A DNA stretch of 64,000 nucleotides from Fragilariopsis cylindrus CCMP1102 (GCA_900095095.1 FMBT01000321.1:124001-188000), one strand, 5' to 3'. Positions 1-10,762 are shown, counted from the first letter of the stretch. Translations and numbers: made by a program. Notes: generated from the letters alone by a model not told the origin.

Positions 1-750
1 CTTTCTACTTCCTTTTTAGCAATATATTCGTAAGCCTTGGGAAGATTGAAGTATCTTCCTTTATAAGGCACCACACCAGGTTTTAACTTGATGTGTGCAG
101 GCTTACAGTGTTTGAGCGTACCCAAACCTCCACCAAAGAGACCCTTTTCGAACTTTCGGAGGGTCTTTTTCAGCTTGTCTTTGTTGGTAGCATCGATATC
201 TAGATCATTTACCATAGCATCTATGTTGACCTTGGAGTAGTTGCATTCCAACATCTTGTTTTGTCTCTCTTCTGCTTCTTGTAGGAGAGGGCTATCGGTG
301 TGCATGCTATAGAGCATGTTACAGGTGTTGCGACTGCGCAACTGACCAATAGTCTTTAGGGGGATCTTATCTTCATTCCAATGAATCTCTTGTTCCTTGA
401 ATAAGATATTGATTCCCATATTCCATAGGAGATCATTCCCAATAATAACATCGTACTGTTGTTTTCTTGGGTTAGATGTTTCATCCACTTGGAACTTGTA
501 TTCGATGGTTTGATTCTTCTGGTTTTCAAATTCAATCATCTTGAAGCCCACGCTAGCTGTCATTGACGAGTGGAAAGTGCTTCCATACGTCTCATACTTG
601 ATAGTATTTTCCTTTGACAACTTGGTTCGTCGCTTCTTGTCTGTAAACTGTTTTAGTATCATTGACTTGGTACAGCCAGTGTCTAGGAGACAACGGGCCA
701 TCGTATCATGTCCATTGACAATGATAGAGAGCAGGACCTCACAGTAGCGT
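1..750 (-). CDS. pol of the Ty3/gypsy-type element: protease and N-terminus of RT (partial)
   Basis: On the minus strand a retropepsin-like segment carries LLDTGCTKSMI (the D-T-G active site) and further on DVIIGNDLL, the usual second protease motif. It is followed directly by KPAHIKLKPG and YFNLPKAYEYIAKKEVE, which resemble the opening of Ty3/gypsy reverse transcriptases. The frame runs off the left edge, so palm motifs, RNase H and integrase are not visible. The right limit given is approximate. Confidence 0.7.
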
Positions 751-866
751 CTTGCGCCATGTAGTGGTTTAGCTCGACTTGGATATAGTGTACCATCAAC
801 AGTACCAACGAGTACCGGCGTAGGCCTGTGAAGGATTCGGCGCGGCTTCTTTGTTGCTGTTGTACT

Positions 867-2201
867 TCAACTCTTGAAGTACCTCTTTGCTTGCTTTTTG
901 TATCTTTTAAGATCTGACGGATCGAAATTGATATTTCTTTCACTAGGATCAAAGCCAGCTGATGCTAATACATGCATCTGTTCTTTTTGATTCAATCCCC
1001 GCTTCCAAGAGTCTTCTTCATCGGAATCACTTGAATCGGAGCTTGCGCCTGATGCTTGCCTTGCAAACATGGCTTTCATATACTGCTTAGCTTCCTTGTT
1101 GAAGGTATTATAATTGTTGCCCTTTCGGCCACCATTATTTCCTCCTCCATTTTGGAGTTTCCAGCATTCACCTGCATGCCTCTTGCCACAGGTGTCACAC
1201 TCGCGCTTTTGCTTCTCTCCACCATTCTGCTTTCTATCTCTAGAAGAAGAAGAAGCAGTATTGGAAGATTTTCCTTTTCCTTTCTGCAGTTCGGCAATAT
1301 CTTTTGCTTGTTGCAGTTGTTCTTTTGCAAATTTTAATTGCTTAAGAATACCCGGTTCAATCTCCTTGAGTTTGGTGATTGATTGGGCGTATGTGTTGCT
1401 TTGTAAGCACCACCCATCATCGTGAAGTTTCATGAGATATACTGGAGATAACGCATATTCCAGTATTTCGCGACAGTTCTCTTCATCATATTTAGCAGGA
1501 TACAGATCTTTCTTGGCTCCTGCGTCCCACAGACACATGGGAAGGTACAGTTGGAAGGTGTCGAACCTTTTGCTCCATGCTGCTACTCCCAGTTGTGGTG
1601 AGATCTTCATATTTCGTATGGTTCTCTTTAGTTGAATGAAGCTCGATCTTCCGAGAGCTTCATTACCAAATATCTTGAGCTTAAGATGATACATACATTC
1701 TTCGATGATATGTGTTATCTTCTTTTTCTTTTGTGCTGCAGTTCCAGCAGTAAAGTAAGCTTCAATGGTAGCATCGTCAGGACAATCCGTTCTGATCTCA
1801 TCTCTGATTTTCTGATCTTCAATCTTATCAATATCTTCTGCATCCTCGTAGGACTCAAAAGCTGTTTCCACATTGCTTACGATTGTTTGTGCTTCCTTGT
1901 CAACAATCCTTCTAAGGAAGGTTAACCGTGCTGCTGGTGCAAGAGATACATTGATCTTGTCATTGTAGTTCTTGATCCATAGCATAAGCTGTTCTGGTGT
2001 TTCATCGCCTTGTAAGATGTACATCTTATTGTCGATTCTATTTCCATTTTCAGTTGTTTTAACGGTCTGGGATGGTGCTGTTGTTTCCCAGCACTCCGCG
2101 TCATAGAGGAATGGTTTAAACCCACTAATTCTATGGACCTTGTTCACCTTGGCTGCTTCCTTGGCTGGCACTTCAGTGCTGTTACGATTGGATTTTGCCA
2201 T
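867..2201 (-). CDS. gag of the Ty3/gypsy-type element
   Basis: Capsid/nucleocapsid precursor of the LTR element, about 445 codons if it starts at the methionine at 2201; the same frame stays open upstream to 2357. A zinc-knuckle-like motif CDTCGKRHAGEC (C-x2-C-x3-H-x3-C) lies in the C-terminal third, next to a Gln/Lys-rich and Asn/Gly-rich stretch typical of nucleocapsids. The central part is helical and charged as in gag capsids. It precedes pol on the same strand. Treated as a retroelement fossil, not a host gene. Confidence 0.75.
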   Translation of the reverse strand: MAKSNRNSTEVPAKEAAKVNKVHRISGFKPFLYDAECWETTAPSQTVKTTENGNRIDNKMYILQGDETPEQLMLWIKNYNDKINVSLAPAARLTFLRRIVDKEAQTIVSNVETAFESYEDAEDIDKIEDQKIRDEIRTDCPDDATIEAYFTAGTAAQKKKKITHIIEECMYHLKLKIFGNEALGRSSFIQLKRTIRNMKISPQLGVAAWSKRFDTFQLYLPMCLWDAGAKKDLYPAKYDEENCREILEYALSPVYLMKLHDDGWCLQSNTYAQSITKLKEIEPGILKQLKFAKEQLQQAKDIAELQKGKGKSSNTASSSSRDRKQNGGEKQKRECDTCGKRHAGECWKLQNGGGNNGGRKGNNYNTFNKEAKQYMKAMFARQASGASSDSSDSDEEDSWKRGLNQKEQMHVLASAGFDPSERNINFDPSDLKRYKKQAKRYFKS

Positions 2202-2363
2202 GGTCAAATCAATATTTTTAATATTAAATCTAACGTGTTTGTGGTTGTGTGGTTGTAATATTTCCATTACAATTCCTATAATTTTGTCCGATTGAATTTT
2301 CATTATTGAATACTCAGTGGGTAAGACAGTGATCGCTTTATTTAGCACGTTGGGCACCTGCCA

Positions 2364-4270
2364 GTTAGTGTCAGTTCATTTAAACTGATATGTACTTAGT
2401 TAGGCTTGTGTAATGGGTACCTTACACATGTTGCTAATCCTCTAATTATTTCTTTATTATATCCATACATTCTTATGTATTTTGGTATAGTACTCTCAAC
2501 GACTTATTTTACTTAAGCGTTCCGAGTTGGCACATGCCTTATTTGGCTGTTGTGCTCTATTGAATGGTGCATGCTTGCGCGCACCGTGATTCAATTTTGA
2601 TTTGACTCATTCGATTAGAGTAGCTAATTCTTTTCGATATATCATATCATGTGATTTTTTTTCAGAGAAAGTTGATATCGACGATGGTTGATATTGCTTT
2701 CAATCGATAGTTGGAGCTCTTAGACTCCTCCATATCTTATCATACGTTCAACGTTCTGGTATAGGAGCGTTCTCTCCACCATGGTTGTTGTACTCCCTTT
2801 GTGATATCACTCGTAGTGTTATCATTGCCTACTTGTTTCGAACAAGAGGTACGCAGTACTTCATTTTAGATAAAATATTACGTCCTATCTTATTGTCAAT
2901 AACTTATTAGTAAGATTTTAAAATCATGCCATGCCCTAGACTAGTATATAGGGAAGAGGCTTTCTATTGTGAGATAATGTATATTATAAGCATTAGTATT
3001 GGGTTCTATTCTAGAGAGCTGCTTCCATCGTAATGGATGCAGTTCTGTTAGCGATTGATTGTTATTTAGCGATGAATCACTAGTGAATTAAGTCCCATGA
3101 ATGTGTGCACTGCATACTGTGTCTGCACCGGCAAAAGAAGGAATACTCGTTTAAAGAGATTGTGACTACTTATTAATGCAAGGCTCGTATCGCAGGAAGA
3201 AATGTACAATTGACCTCCAATCGGCGAGCTTCCCATTGTGGACTGTTTGACCAATCAATTCCTTTGTATCCATTTTCTTTGTATCCATTTCTCAGGTTTT
3301 GATGGCTTCCTCAGCGAGAAACAATGTGTTTCAGAGTTTCATTCTCATATTCTCACGAAATTGCCGTGTGATCGGATTTTTAGATGCGAACGTAGATCCG
3401 AGTAGTGCTTCTCCTAGTACCTGTAGCTAGCTCTGTTCCTATAGTCTTGATCCGAGCGGCACACCGAACTCTGTCCCCAAATAGTCCCAAGTGTGCGGCT
3501 CTGCCTCTATTTTTTAACTGGCCGAGCTTCAGACCCAATCATCACATCTACAGGTGCAAATTTCTGGGAATTCATCACTAACGTAACGGCAGGCATTATA
3601 GCTTCATCGTATCCCATTATTGTTTGCTTTAATTCAATTGATACGAACACCACAAAATCGGGAGTACCAAACAAAAACAAACAAACAAACAAAAACAATG
3701 AGGATGGCGTGACGCAATCGTGACTTTACTTTTGAATATATAAAGAATGGACATTGCTTATTATTGCACTACGAAATAAATAGAATGAATGAATTATTTC
3801 GATTGTTGGTGTCGGAAGTGGTGCAAAAGTACAGTAGGAGTTACTATTTGGAGAAGCGAAATGAGACTCATTTCCGACAAGAAAAAAAAAAGTAGACTAT
3901 CAACCGCATCATCGTAGTTATATATTTTTAGATACTACACGTTAACACTTCACTACTGAAAATATAGGAATTACTACTTTGCTTTACTTTTGCTTTAATT
4001 AATTGTATATCCATCCATCCATCCATCCATCCATGACTGTAAAACGTTTACTACAGTGCAGTACAGTATAGTACAGTAACTACAAGGTTTTATTTTTAGC
4101 TTTGAGAATGGGTGGTGTGTATTGTTTAGTTCTATGCAATGTTTTTTGGTTTGGACTCACAGTATATACGACGTCGTATCACGTTCACTTTCATTTCTTT
4201 TCTCATCTTACTATAATTTTTCATCCTCATTGATTGGTTTCGTATTATATTATTTCTTGTTTTATATCAT
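2364..4270. other. intergenic; probable LTR/leader at left, no gene seen
   Basis: The left part (to about 3.3 kb) probably includes the LTR of the neighbouring retroelement, but its ends were not resolved. At 3263-3291 the words TTTGTATCCATTT occur twice in a row. A (CATC)n tract lies at about 4009-4034 and is followed by a cluster of ACAGTA/GTACAGTA words (4050-4080). Open frames here are short and look random. This also holds the 3' flank of the minus-strand gene that ends at 4271. Confidence 0.5.
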
Positions 4271-5617
4271 TCATAGAGCAGCAGCATTCTTTAATGCATC
4301 AATAAGATTTTGAATATTGTCTTCTGTAATCTGAATACTACTACGACTATCATTGTTTTGTCCAATTTGGAATATATAACTTTCAGCATTCACTATGAAT
4401 TGACCAGCCTTCTTTGATTCCAAACTTTTGTTTTTACCATCAGGATTTAAATTGATAACCATTGAACTTTCTTCCGTAGCTTGAACTTGAGTACCAAGAG
4501 CAATAGATAAGGTACCATCCGCAATATTATCTTTACCACCTACTATGACAGCATTTGTTCCACCTGATTTATTATCTTTACCACCCGTAACAACAGAACG
4601 ATCACCATCAGTAGTAACAATATTAGAATTACCACCAGTTCCTACAGCTTCTCTAGCATTGCATACAATACCTTGACCACCGGAAATTGTGCTACCGGAA
4701 CAAAAAATATCTTCTTGACACACTGAATTTCCTTGTCCACCAGTAATAACAGAGATCCTTGCAGTATTACTAACAATGAAATTACCTTCACCACCAGAAA
4801 TTGTACATCGCGTAGTTGCTTCAGAATTTTGAATGAAATTAAAATTTTGAATTTTATTAAATTGTCCACCCGAAATAGTTGAAAATTTTGAAAAAGCAGC
4901 GGAATTAGAAATACCACCAGCAATGACAGCATAGTCACCATCTGCACTGTTACGCTTACCACCATTAACATTGGAAAAATCACCTAATGCAAATGGATTG
5001 CCTCCAAAAACCACAACACTAGATTCACCTGTCCGATTAATACCTGTAGGTGATGAGCTTGGTGATGAGCTTGTTGATGCCGTAGGTGATGAGCTTGGTG
5101 ATGCAGTAGGCGATACAGTAAGCGATGCCGTAGGTGATCCTGTAGGTACTATACTAGGTACATCGGTCGGTGCAGGAGCTTTCGTTTCTATTGGTCCTCT
5201 ACTTGCGTGAGGAGCTTTCGTTTCTTTTGGTCCTCTACTTGCGTGAGGAGCTTTCGTTTCTATTGGTCCTCTACTTGCGTGAGGAGCTTTCGTTTCTTTT
5301 GGTCCTCTACTTGCGTGAGGAGCTTTCGTTTCTTTTGGTCCTCTACTTGCGTGAGGAGCTTTCGTTTCTATTGGTCCTCTACTGGCGTGAGGAGCTTTCG
5401 TTTCTATTGGTCCTCTACTGGCGTTAGGAGCTTTCGTTTCTATTGGTCCATAACTGGCGTTAGGAGCTTTCGTTTCTATTGGTCCTTTACTTGCGATTGA
5501 GGCAGTAGGTCCAGCTGATGGTGCTTCACTTTGGGCGTTTACTACACCGAATCGAGTGTTACTACTACAAGACAAGGCTGCGATTGCTAGGACGACGGCA
5601 TAGTAATGAAACTTCAT
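4271..5617 (-). CDS. secreted protein with 12-residue tandem repeats and adhesin-like GGxxN head
   Basis: A 448-residue predicted extracellular protein. Residues 1-28 form a signal peptide (hydrophobic core, likely cut near VNA-Q). Residues 43-150 are nine near-identical 12-residue repeats of the type SRGPIETKAPHA. Residues 152-192 are an SPTAS-type linker. Residues about 200-410 contain some nine GGxxN units spaced irregularly (for example STISGGQFN, SVVTGGKDN, AVIVGGKDN) ending in DGTLSIALGTQVQA, which is the style of left-handed beta-roll heads of trimeric autotransporter adhesins and related phage or bacterial surface proteins. The last 60 residues (FIVNAESYIFQIG and on) may be a trimerisation or capping part. 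It is a single exon with ATG at 5617. Function is not known; surface adhesion is an inference from the repeats only. Confidence 0.8.
   Translation of the reverse strand: MKFHYYAVVLAIAALSCSSNTRFGVVNAQSEAPSAGPTASIASKGPIETKAPNASYGPIETKAPNASRGPIETKAPHASRGPIETKAPHASRGPKETKAPHASRGPKETKAPHASRGPIETKAPHASRGPKETKAPHASRGPIETKAPAPTDVPSIVPTGSPTASLTVSPTASPSSSPTASTSSSPSSSPTGINRTGESSVVVFGGNPFALGDFSNVNGGKRNSADGDYAVIAGGISNSAAFSKFSTISGGQFNKIQNFNFIQNSEATTRCTISGGEGNFIVSNTARISVITGGQGNSVCQEDIFCSGSTISGGQGIVCNAREAVGTGGNSNIVTTDGDRSVVTGGKDNKSGGTNAVIVGGKDNIADGTLSIALGTQVQATEESSMVINLNPDGKNKSLESKKAGQFIVNAESYIFQIGQNNDSRSSIQITEDNIQNLIDALKNAAAL
5168..5491 (-). repeat. 36-bp coding minisatellite, nine units
   Basis: Nine in-frame 36-bp units encode the 12-residue repeat of the secreted protein. 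Units differ mostly at one codon (ATA for Ile or AAA for Lys after Gly-Pro) and at His/Asn and Arg/Tyr/Lys positions. The order of Ile and Lys units is mixed, which suggests unit exchange as well as simple duplication. Confidence 0.95.
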
Positions 5618-6122
5618 TTTCTTTGAAACCTTGTTTTTTTTTTTTTTTTTTTTTTTTTGTTGTTGTTTTGATGTTGTTGTTGTTGTTGTTCGATTTCGTT
5701 TTGGGTTGGTGCTAGTGCATTTAATACCGAAATGATGGTTGATCTTGATGTATATATTGTATAAAAAAACGAAAACAAAATCATGAAAAGAAACGATTCG
5801 ATTCTATTCTATTTTATCACAAGTAATAATATTATAATATGAAATCAATAAATTAATGAATTAGAAGTAAATGCTAGTACATACAGTAGTAGTTGTTAAC
5901 CGGTCAATTTACTACTAGAGTTACAATGATTATGTTAACAATTAAATTTAGCACAGTATTATTCCTGTGTTCTTATCGCATGTATTGGTGTTTGCTGTAC
6001 AAAGCTACAGTACAGTATCTTAATGTGTATTATTGGACGATTCATTCGGGCTGGATCTTATCTTGGATCTTAGTTTTAGTCCATTGAGTCACAGTTAATA
6101 GTTAGTCGAAGTAGTCAGTCGC
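5618..6122. other. intergenic with T-rich 5' flank
   Basis: Upstream of the minus-strand gene starting at 5617 there is an uninterrupted T run of about 22 bases (5637-5658) followed by GTT repeats; on the gene strand this is an A-rich leader immediately before the ATG. Beyond it nothing gene-like is seen; ACAGTA words occur near 5883 and 6010. Confidence 0.5.
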
Positions 6123-7352
6123 TCATTTCGATTTCGATTTCGCCGAATATATAGTATTAGTAGCTAAATATTGAAAAAATTGATCCGTTTTAATAATTGT
6201 CCATGGTACAATTAACATTGTCAATATAGTGGATAACAGTGTTAATGGTAAAGTTTTCCATGTTTCATTTGGTATCATAGTTAATAATACATCATATTTT
6301 TGAATCAAATAATTTGTTATATTGTGTACAATACTAGTAGCAATGTCCACGTCCACGTCTACAACATTACTAATTTTTGTGATTGCAAGTGTACCATATT
6401 TTTGTAGTAAATCCCCTCCAAATGCTACTTTTAATAGTGGATGATAATACTTATCATAAAATATTGGTAAATAATAATCTGTAATAATACAATCCATATA
6501 TAGGACAATAAATTGATATACCTGATATCCTCTCTTCAAGAAAAATTGTGCTAAAAATGGTACAATTGCAAGTGTACATAATAATTGAAATAGTATTCTT
6601 GATATCACATTCCCCATTAATAATGGTAAGACATTTTGAAATTCTTGTTTATCGAGACGACCATTAGAATCTATATCTAATGTATGAAATAATTGTTGAC
6701 AATTTTGTTTACTAATTGGCTTATTACAGGCAGCTGGTCCGGCATACATCCCTAATTTTAAATGAATCAGTAACAGTCCAGTATATAATTCATTTTCATC
6801 AATATATCCAGATTTATCTTCATCAATTGAATCAAATACATCATTACACATTTTTTTGAAATAGTTTGTACCACAAAACCAACTACTACTACTTGAATTT
6901 GCAGCTGTAGCTATAGTACGTGTAGTACCTCCTCTATCACTATTTTCATCATAATTTGTTTGTGTTGTTTGACTATTAATTTTTTGACTGTACGCTAAGG
7001 CAAATAAACTACTACGTCTTGAATCACTATTAGCTTTATCTTTTGTATCAACATCTCCTCGTGCTTTTTGTTCTACTAAAACACTACTAGTAAGAGTAGA
7101 TGCATTATTGCGTTCTGCAATTCTCGTTTCTTCTTGTTTCAGTTTTTCAATTTTATCATCATGAACTTGTTCGGTGGATGATTTATTGTTATTTTTTTTC
7201 ATTTTTTTGCGAAGAAAAGAAACCACAGAAGTCCTTATTGGCTTCTTATTATTATCATTATTATTATTCGACTTTGTTTGGGACGTATGATCCGCATTAT
7301 TATCCGCTGCTGGTGATGCAGTGGATGATGGACGAGGAGATGATGATGACAT
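6123..7352 (-). CDS. two-EF-hand calcium-binding membrane protein
   Basis: A 409-residue single-exon protein. Residues 1-160 are Asn/Ser/Thr-rich and probably disordered. Two canonical EF-hand loops follow: 177-188 (D-x-D-x-S-G-x-I-D-x-x-E) and 226-237 (D-x-D-x-N-G-x-L-D-x-x-E); all calcium-coordinating positions are filled. Immediately after the second hand there are hydrophobic stretches at about 249-273 and 277-297, and another at about 367-390, so the C-terminal half looks membrane-embedded or membrane-associated. There is no clear signal peptide. A role in calcium sensing at a membrane is inferred; I do not recognise a named family beyond EF-hand. Confidence 0.8.
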   Translation of the reverse strand: MSSSSPRPSSTASPAADNNADHTSQTKSNNNNDNNKKPIRTSVVSFLRKKMKKNNNKSSTEQVHDDKIEKLKQEETRIAERNNASTLTSSVLVEQKARGDVDTKDKANSDSRRSSLFALAYSQKINSQTTQTNYDENSDRGGTTRTIATAANSSSSSWFCGTNYFKKMCNDVFDSIDEDKSGYIDENELYTGLLLIHLKLGMYAGPAACNKPISKQNCQQLFHTLDIDSNGRLDKQEFQNVLPLLMGNVISRILFQLLCTLAIVPFLAQFFLKRGYQVYQFIVLYMDCIITDYYLPIFYDKYYHPLLKVAFGGDLLQKYGTLAITKISNVVDVDVDIATSIVHNITNYLIQKYDVLLTMIPNETWKTLPLTLLSTILTMLIVPWTIIKTDQFFQYLATNTIYSAKSKSK

Positions 7353-8150
7353 TGTATTACTATTCTTTCTTTATTTTGCAACGCAGTTTGGCTAGGTGGC
7401 GAGAGATAGATAAGTTGAATATACGTTACGTTTCGACTGATGATCGACTCTGTTCTCTCTTTCAATTCGATTGATATATATATATATGAATCAATAGAAA
7501 AGACCCAGACAGAACTAACGTAGTACAGTAGCTAATGAACTGCGTACCTTCGTGCTTTTGCTGCTGTTCTGCTTGTACCAGTATTGACTGATGTATACAA
7601 CTTGTATTGCTACTGTTACTATCGTTTAATACTAGTACAACATTATTTATTGTACAAGTAACTAACTCTACGTTGACGAATGATGTGATTTTTTTTTGTT
7701 TGAAAAAAATGTTCAACATAATATCTTTGACGGCGCCCCTCGCGTCCTACAGTAGGCTCGCCAAATCAAAACATAGTAAGATATTTCTTTAGAACAATTA
7801 CCGTAACAAGATGTTCACGCGCTTATCTCGCGCCGAACAATTTTAATTTTCGTGCGCTTCTTGTTTTCACGTGCTAATCTTAGGCAAAGCAAAAAGCACG
7901 AGGAAGAAGATCTAAAGAAAATTCTATTTGGATACTAGTACAGACAAAGCTGCTACCAATCCCACTTACTACAGTATCCTACCGTACCGATAACCATTGG
8001 GTGTATAGTAGGGCAGAAATCATATATTCATTACAAGGGCTACTACTGTACTCAAGAAAATAAGCTACAATTACCGTACACACGCTTTAAGGTTTAATTT
8101 TATTGATTATTTTATTTAAAACTAAACAAACTTTTTATCTTATTTCTTTA
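7353..8150. other. intergenic between two minus-strand genes
   Basis: Holds the 5' flank of the EF-hand gene, with a short TA repeat near 7469-7487, and the 3' flank of the BUD22-like gene. ACAGTA/TACTGTA words are frequent (about 7526, 7750, 7970, 8045). No RNA gene or conserved reading frame recognised. Confidence 0.45.
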
Positions 8151-9860
8151 TCAAAATGTAATTTTCTTTCCTTGAAATGCAACAATTCCAGTTGTTTGTG
8201 CTTGTTTCGCAGCCCATGATGGATGATCTGCTACTACTACAGCTGCTGCTGCCGATCGTGCTGCTGATGATGTCTTCTGCTGATGTTGTTGTTGACCATT
8301 ATTATCATTATAGCCACCACCCTTACTATTAGTATCATCATATTGTTGACTATGACCACCACCACCATTATTACTATTACCATTAAATGTATTCCTTTTA
8401 AGTTCTTTACCACGACCACGACTATAACCACGTTCTTGTTGTCTTTCATTGCTATTACTATTAAACCTTTCATTTTCAGTATCCATTTTAACTTTTGGTT
8501 CTCTCCAATTCAATGATGAACCTATAGAATTATGAAATACATGATTGTCTTTTTTATTACGTCTACCCTCTTTCTTGGCTTGTATAGCTTGTGCTTTGGC
8601 ACGACGTTGTCGTTGCCCTTGTCTATTTTTTCTGGCAAGTTTAATTGGTTGAAAATCTTCTGCACCAGCTGGACCATAGGAGGAATATTTACCACCACCA
8701 ATAACTCCTTCTACACCTTCGTCATCCTCTTCTTCTTCTTCACCATTATTATCACCACCATTATCACCTCCACTACCACCTAATGTACAAAATAATGACG
8801 ATTGGACATTTTCCACAGTTGCTTGTAAACTATTTTGTGTTTGTTGTAATTTTGTTTGTTCACGTTCTTTTTTTACTAAATTTTTATTTTTATTTTTCTT
8901 TGCACGTTTACTAGATGATACAATTATATCATCTTCACCACTATATGGATTAGAATAATTTCTTTGTTCGAGTTTCATACACCATCTTCTATATTCGGTT
9001 ACTTTTATATTCCATTCTTCTAATACTTTAGAAAATCTTTTATGTGTTAATATTAAATCAACATATACCTTTTGTGGATTATTTATGTTTAATGGTGATG
9101 GAATTTTTGTTGGTGAAGCAGTGTTGTCATTCTTCATCTTTTTCGCCCTCTTATTATTTCGATTCTTTTTTTTATTGTCATTTTCAATCTTGTCATCCTC
9201 TTTTTCTGCTTTTTTAATGGCTACAACGTCGTCGTCGTCGTTGTCATTACCAACAGCATCTTCATCGTTTCGGTCATCTTCTTTATCTGCTTCATCATCC
9301 TCATTGTTGTCATTGTCATCACCGTCAACCGGTCTTGTTGTTTCAGTTTCAGTCGCAACAATTGTAGTTGTCATTTTATAACGTGGATCACAATGATACA
9401 AACCAAGTTGACGTATTGCCTGTTGTGTTACAACGTTTAAATCTAAACTTTTGAGGGAATTAACTTTATTATTTTCTTTGGCATTATTGTTAGATCGAAT
9501 TTCTTTTTGTAATAAAAATGTCTTGACAAGTTTGACTTGTTTGTGAATTTGTTTATTCGATGTAAACAATAATCGATCATATCGTTCCAGTTGTATTTCA
9601 TGTAATTCTTGTATATCTTCTGATTTAGATCTTTTTCTTTTTTTACGTTTATTATTACTTTTGTTATTATTAGAATTATTATTATATTTACTTTTATTAT
9701 ATGAATTCTTATCAGCTGCCAAAGTCGGAGCTGGTTTCTTCACTTCGACATCGACATCGTCGTTGTCGACGTCGATGTCATTGTCATTGGCAATAATAAC
9801 GGCGTCGTCATTTTTGGCTTTCGCATTTCTGATGACATCTTTTTCTTGTTTCTCGTTCAT
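8151..9860 (-). CDS. BUD22/SRFBP1-like ribosome biogenesis protein
   Basis: A 569-residue very charged nuclear-type protein (start at the ATG at 9860). In yeast BUD22 is needed for 18S rRNA maturation and the small ribosomal subunit. The sequence supports membership at both ends. The N-terminal helical stretch (IQELHEIQLERYDRLLFTSN) resembles the BUD22 coiled-coil region. The C-terminal half has RKNRQGQRQRRAKAQ near residue 406, matching the family's K-N-R-x-G-Q-R-x-R-R signature. The protein ends HPSWAAKQAQ...IVAFQGKKITF, the family's terminal box. Between these are long Asp/Asn, Lys and Gly/Asn low-complexity insertions that make it longer than I would expect of a minimal homologue. It is one exon. 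Confidence 0.78.
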   Translation of the reverse strand: MNEKQEKDVIRNAKAKNDDAVIIANDNDIDVDNDDVDVEVKKPAPTLAADKNSYNKSKYNNNSNNNKSNNKRKKRKRSKSEDIQELHEIQLERYDRLLFTSNKQIHKQVKLVKTFLLQKEIRSNNNAKENNKVNSLKSLDLNVVTQQAIRQLGLYHCDPRYKMTTTIVATETETTRPVDGDDNDNNEDDEADKEDDRNDEDAVGNDNDDDDVVAIKKAEKEDDKIENDNKKKNRNNKRAKKMKNDNTASPTKIPSPLNINNPQKVYVDLILTHKRFSKVLEEWNIKVTEYRRWCMKLEQRNYSNPYSGEDDIIVSSSKRAKKNKNKNLVKKEREQTKLQQTQNSLQATVENVQSSLFCTLGGSGGDNGGDNNGEEEEEDDEGVEGVIGGGKYSSYGPAGAEDFQPIKLARKNRQGQRQRRAKAQAIQAKKEGRRNKKDNHVFHNSIGSSLNWREPKVKMDTENERFNSNSNERQQERGYSRGRGKELKRNTFNGNSNNGGGGHSQQYDDTNSKGGGYNDNNGQQQHQQKTSSAARSAAAAVVVADHPSWAAKQAQTTGIVAFQGKKITF

Positions 9861-10762
9861 CTTCAAGAGGATTAGTTTTTTTAATCTTCAAATAAAATCT
9901 AAGACTGTGCTTCCTAGACCTCCCGTACGTAAGTTGTAATGCAGTAGGCTAGTTTCAATAAATGGGATGGGTCAAAGCGTAGTACGGTGCTATCCTGTAA
10001 CAACGTTAGCGGATTAACTTGGAGGATTGAGAAAGAAAAAAAAGGTTGTTACAATATTATTTATTATTGATATGATTGATGACTTTATGTGTCGTCTTTG
10101 TTGTTATTGTTGGTTGTGAAATGATGACAATAATACCGCCGGACAGACCGCGCGTTATGAATGAAAACAAGAATCTCGATTATTATCATTCGCAAGCGCG
10201 CATGCGACTCAATTGATTCGATTGATTCGATGATTCATTCATTCAAATTTTTGACAGTTTGAAAACAAACGCGCGCCAACTTGAATGAGTATCTCTCAAC
10301 GGTGTCACACGTCTACTACTAGCAGGTCAAAATCAAGAGCAGCGCAGAAGAAGCAGCCAAGAAGGAATTTGAAAATCAACATCAACACAAAGAAGTAACA
10401 AAGCAAAGCACCAACACAGCACAAGCAACACCAAGACACGCACACAGGAGCATACTGTAGCATACAAAGCACCGCTACTGTTGTACGCTGTAATAATAAC
10501 ATACACTACTATAGACCACACACACACAAACAAACAAACAAGCAACAACGAGACACCCAGCCAAACGAACAAACCGCACACGACTTAACCAACAAATCGA
10601 AATTAGATTCAAAGTGTTGAAACTAGAATCAATCATCTTGTCTACTTCATTCCGACGGACAAAACGCAATCTCAATAATCAAATAGGGAATAGAAAAAGG
10701 GAGTGGGAAGAGCTATACAATCTTATTTTTTTTAAATTTAAATATAAATCACGATTTAAAAA
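9861..10762. other. shared upstream region of BUD22-like and Qa-SNARE genes
   Basis: The BUD22-like gene reads left and the SNARE gene reads right from this 0.9-kb segment, so it probably holds both promoters. It contains a run of GATTC/GAATC-type words (10206-10245), a CA-rich stretch (10400-10590) and an AT-rich segment just before the SNARE ATG. Apparent open frames on the minus strand at 10305-10675 are Cys/Val/Leu-rich translations of the CA-rich tract and are not believed. Confidence 0.45.

Larger units (their letters stand above)
1..2363 (-). mobile_element. Ty3/gypsy-type LTR retrotransposon, partial (runs off left edge)
   Basis: A minus-strand LTR retroelement enters from the left edge. 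Reading right to left there is a probable primer-binding region near 2363 (minus strand begins TGGCAGGTGCCC, as expected for pairing with a tRNA 3' CCA end), then gag, then pol with a retropepsin and the start of reverse transcriptase. The protease passes straight into RT with no integrase between, which is the Ty3/gypsy order rather than Ty1/copia. One LTR should lie to the right of about 2364, possibly reaching about 3.3 kb, but I could not fix its outer end. The other LTR and most of pol are outside the window. Intactness and age cannot be judged; the visible gag is a long open frame, so it does not look ancient. Confidence 0.8.

Noticed and set aside
1-2363. Ty1/copia classification of the left-edge retroelement
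   Set aside because: The protease leads directly into RT-like sequence with no integrase between, which favours Ty3/gypsy.
3493-3723. 76-codon plus frame and overlapping minus frame
   Set aside because: Both frames cover the same simple (ACAA)n-bearing sequence and have no coding features.
5170-5500. Plus-strand open frames rich in SFRFFWSST or ELSFLLVLYLR repeats
   Set aside because: They are antisense readings of the 36-bp repeat of the real minus-strand gene; the unit length divisible by three keeps all frames open.
10305-10675. Cys/Val/Leu-rich minus-strand frames
   Set aside because: Translations of a CA/AC-rich tract in the SNARE promoter region.
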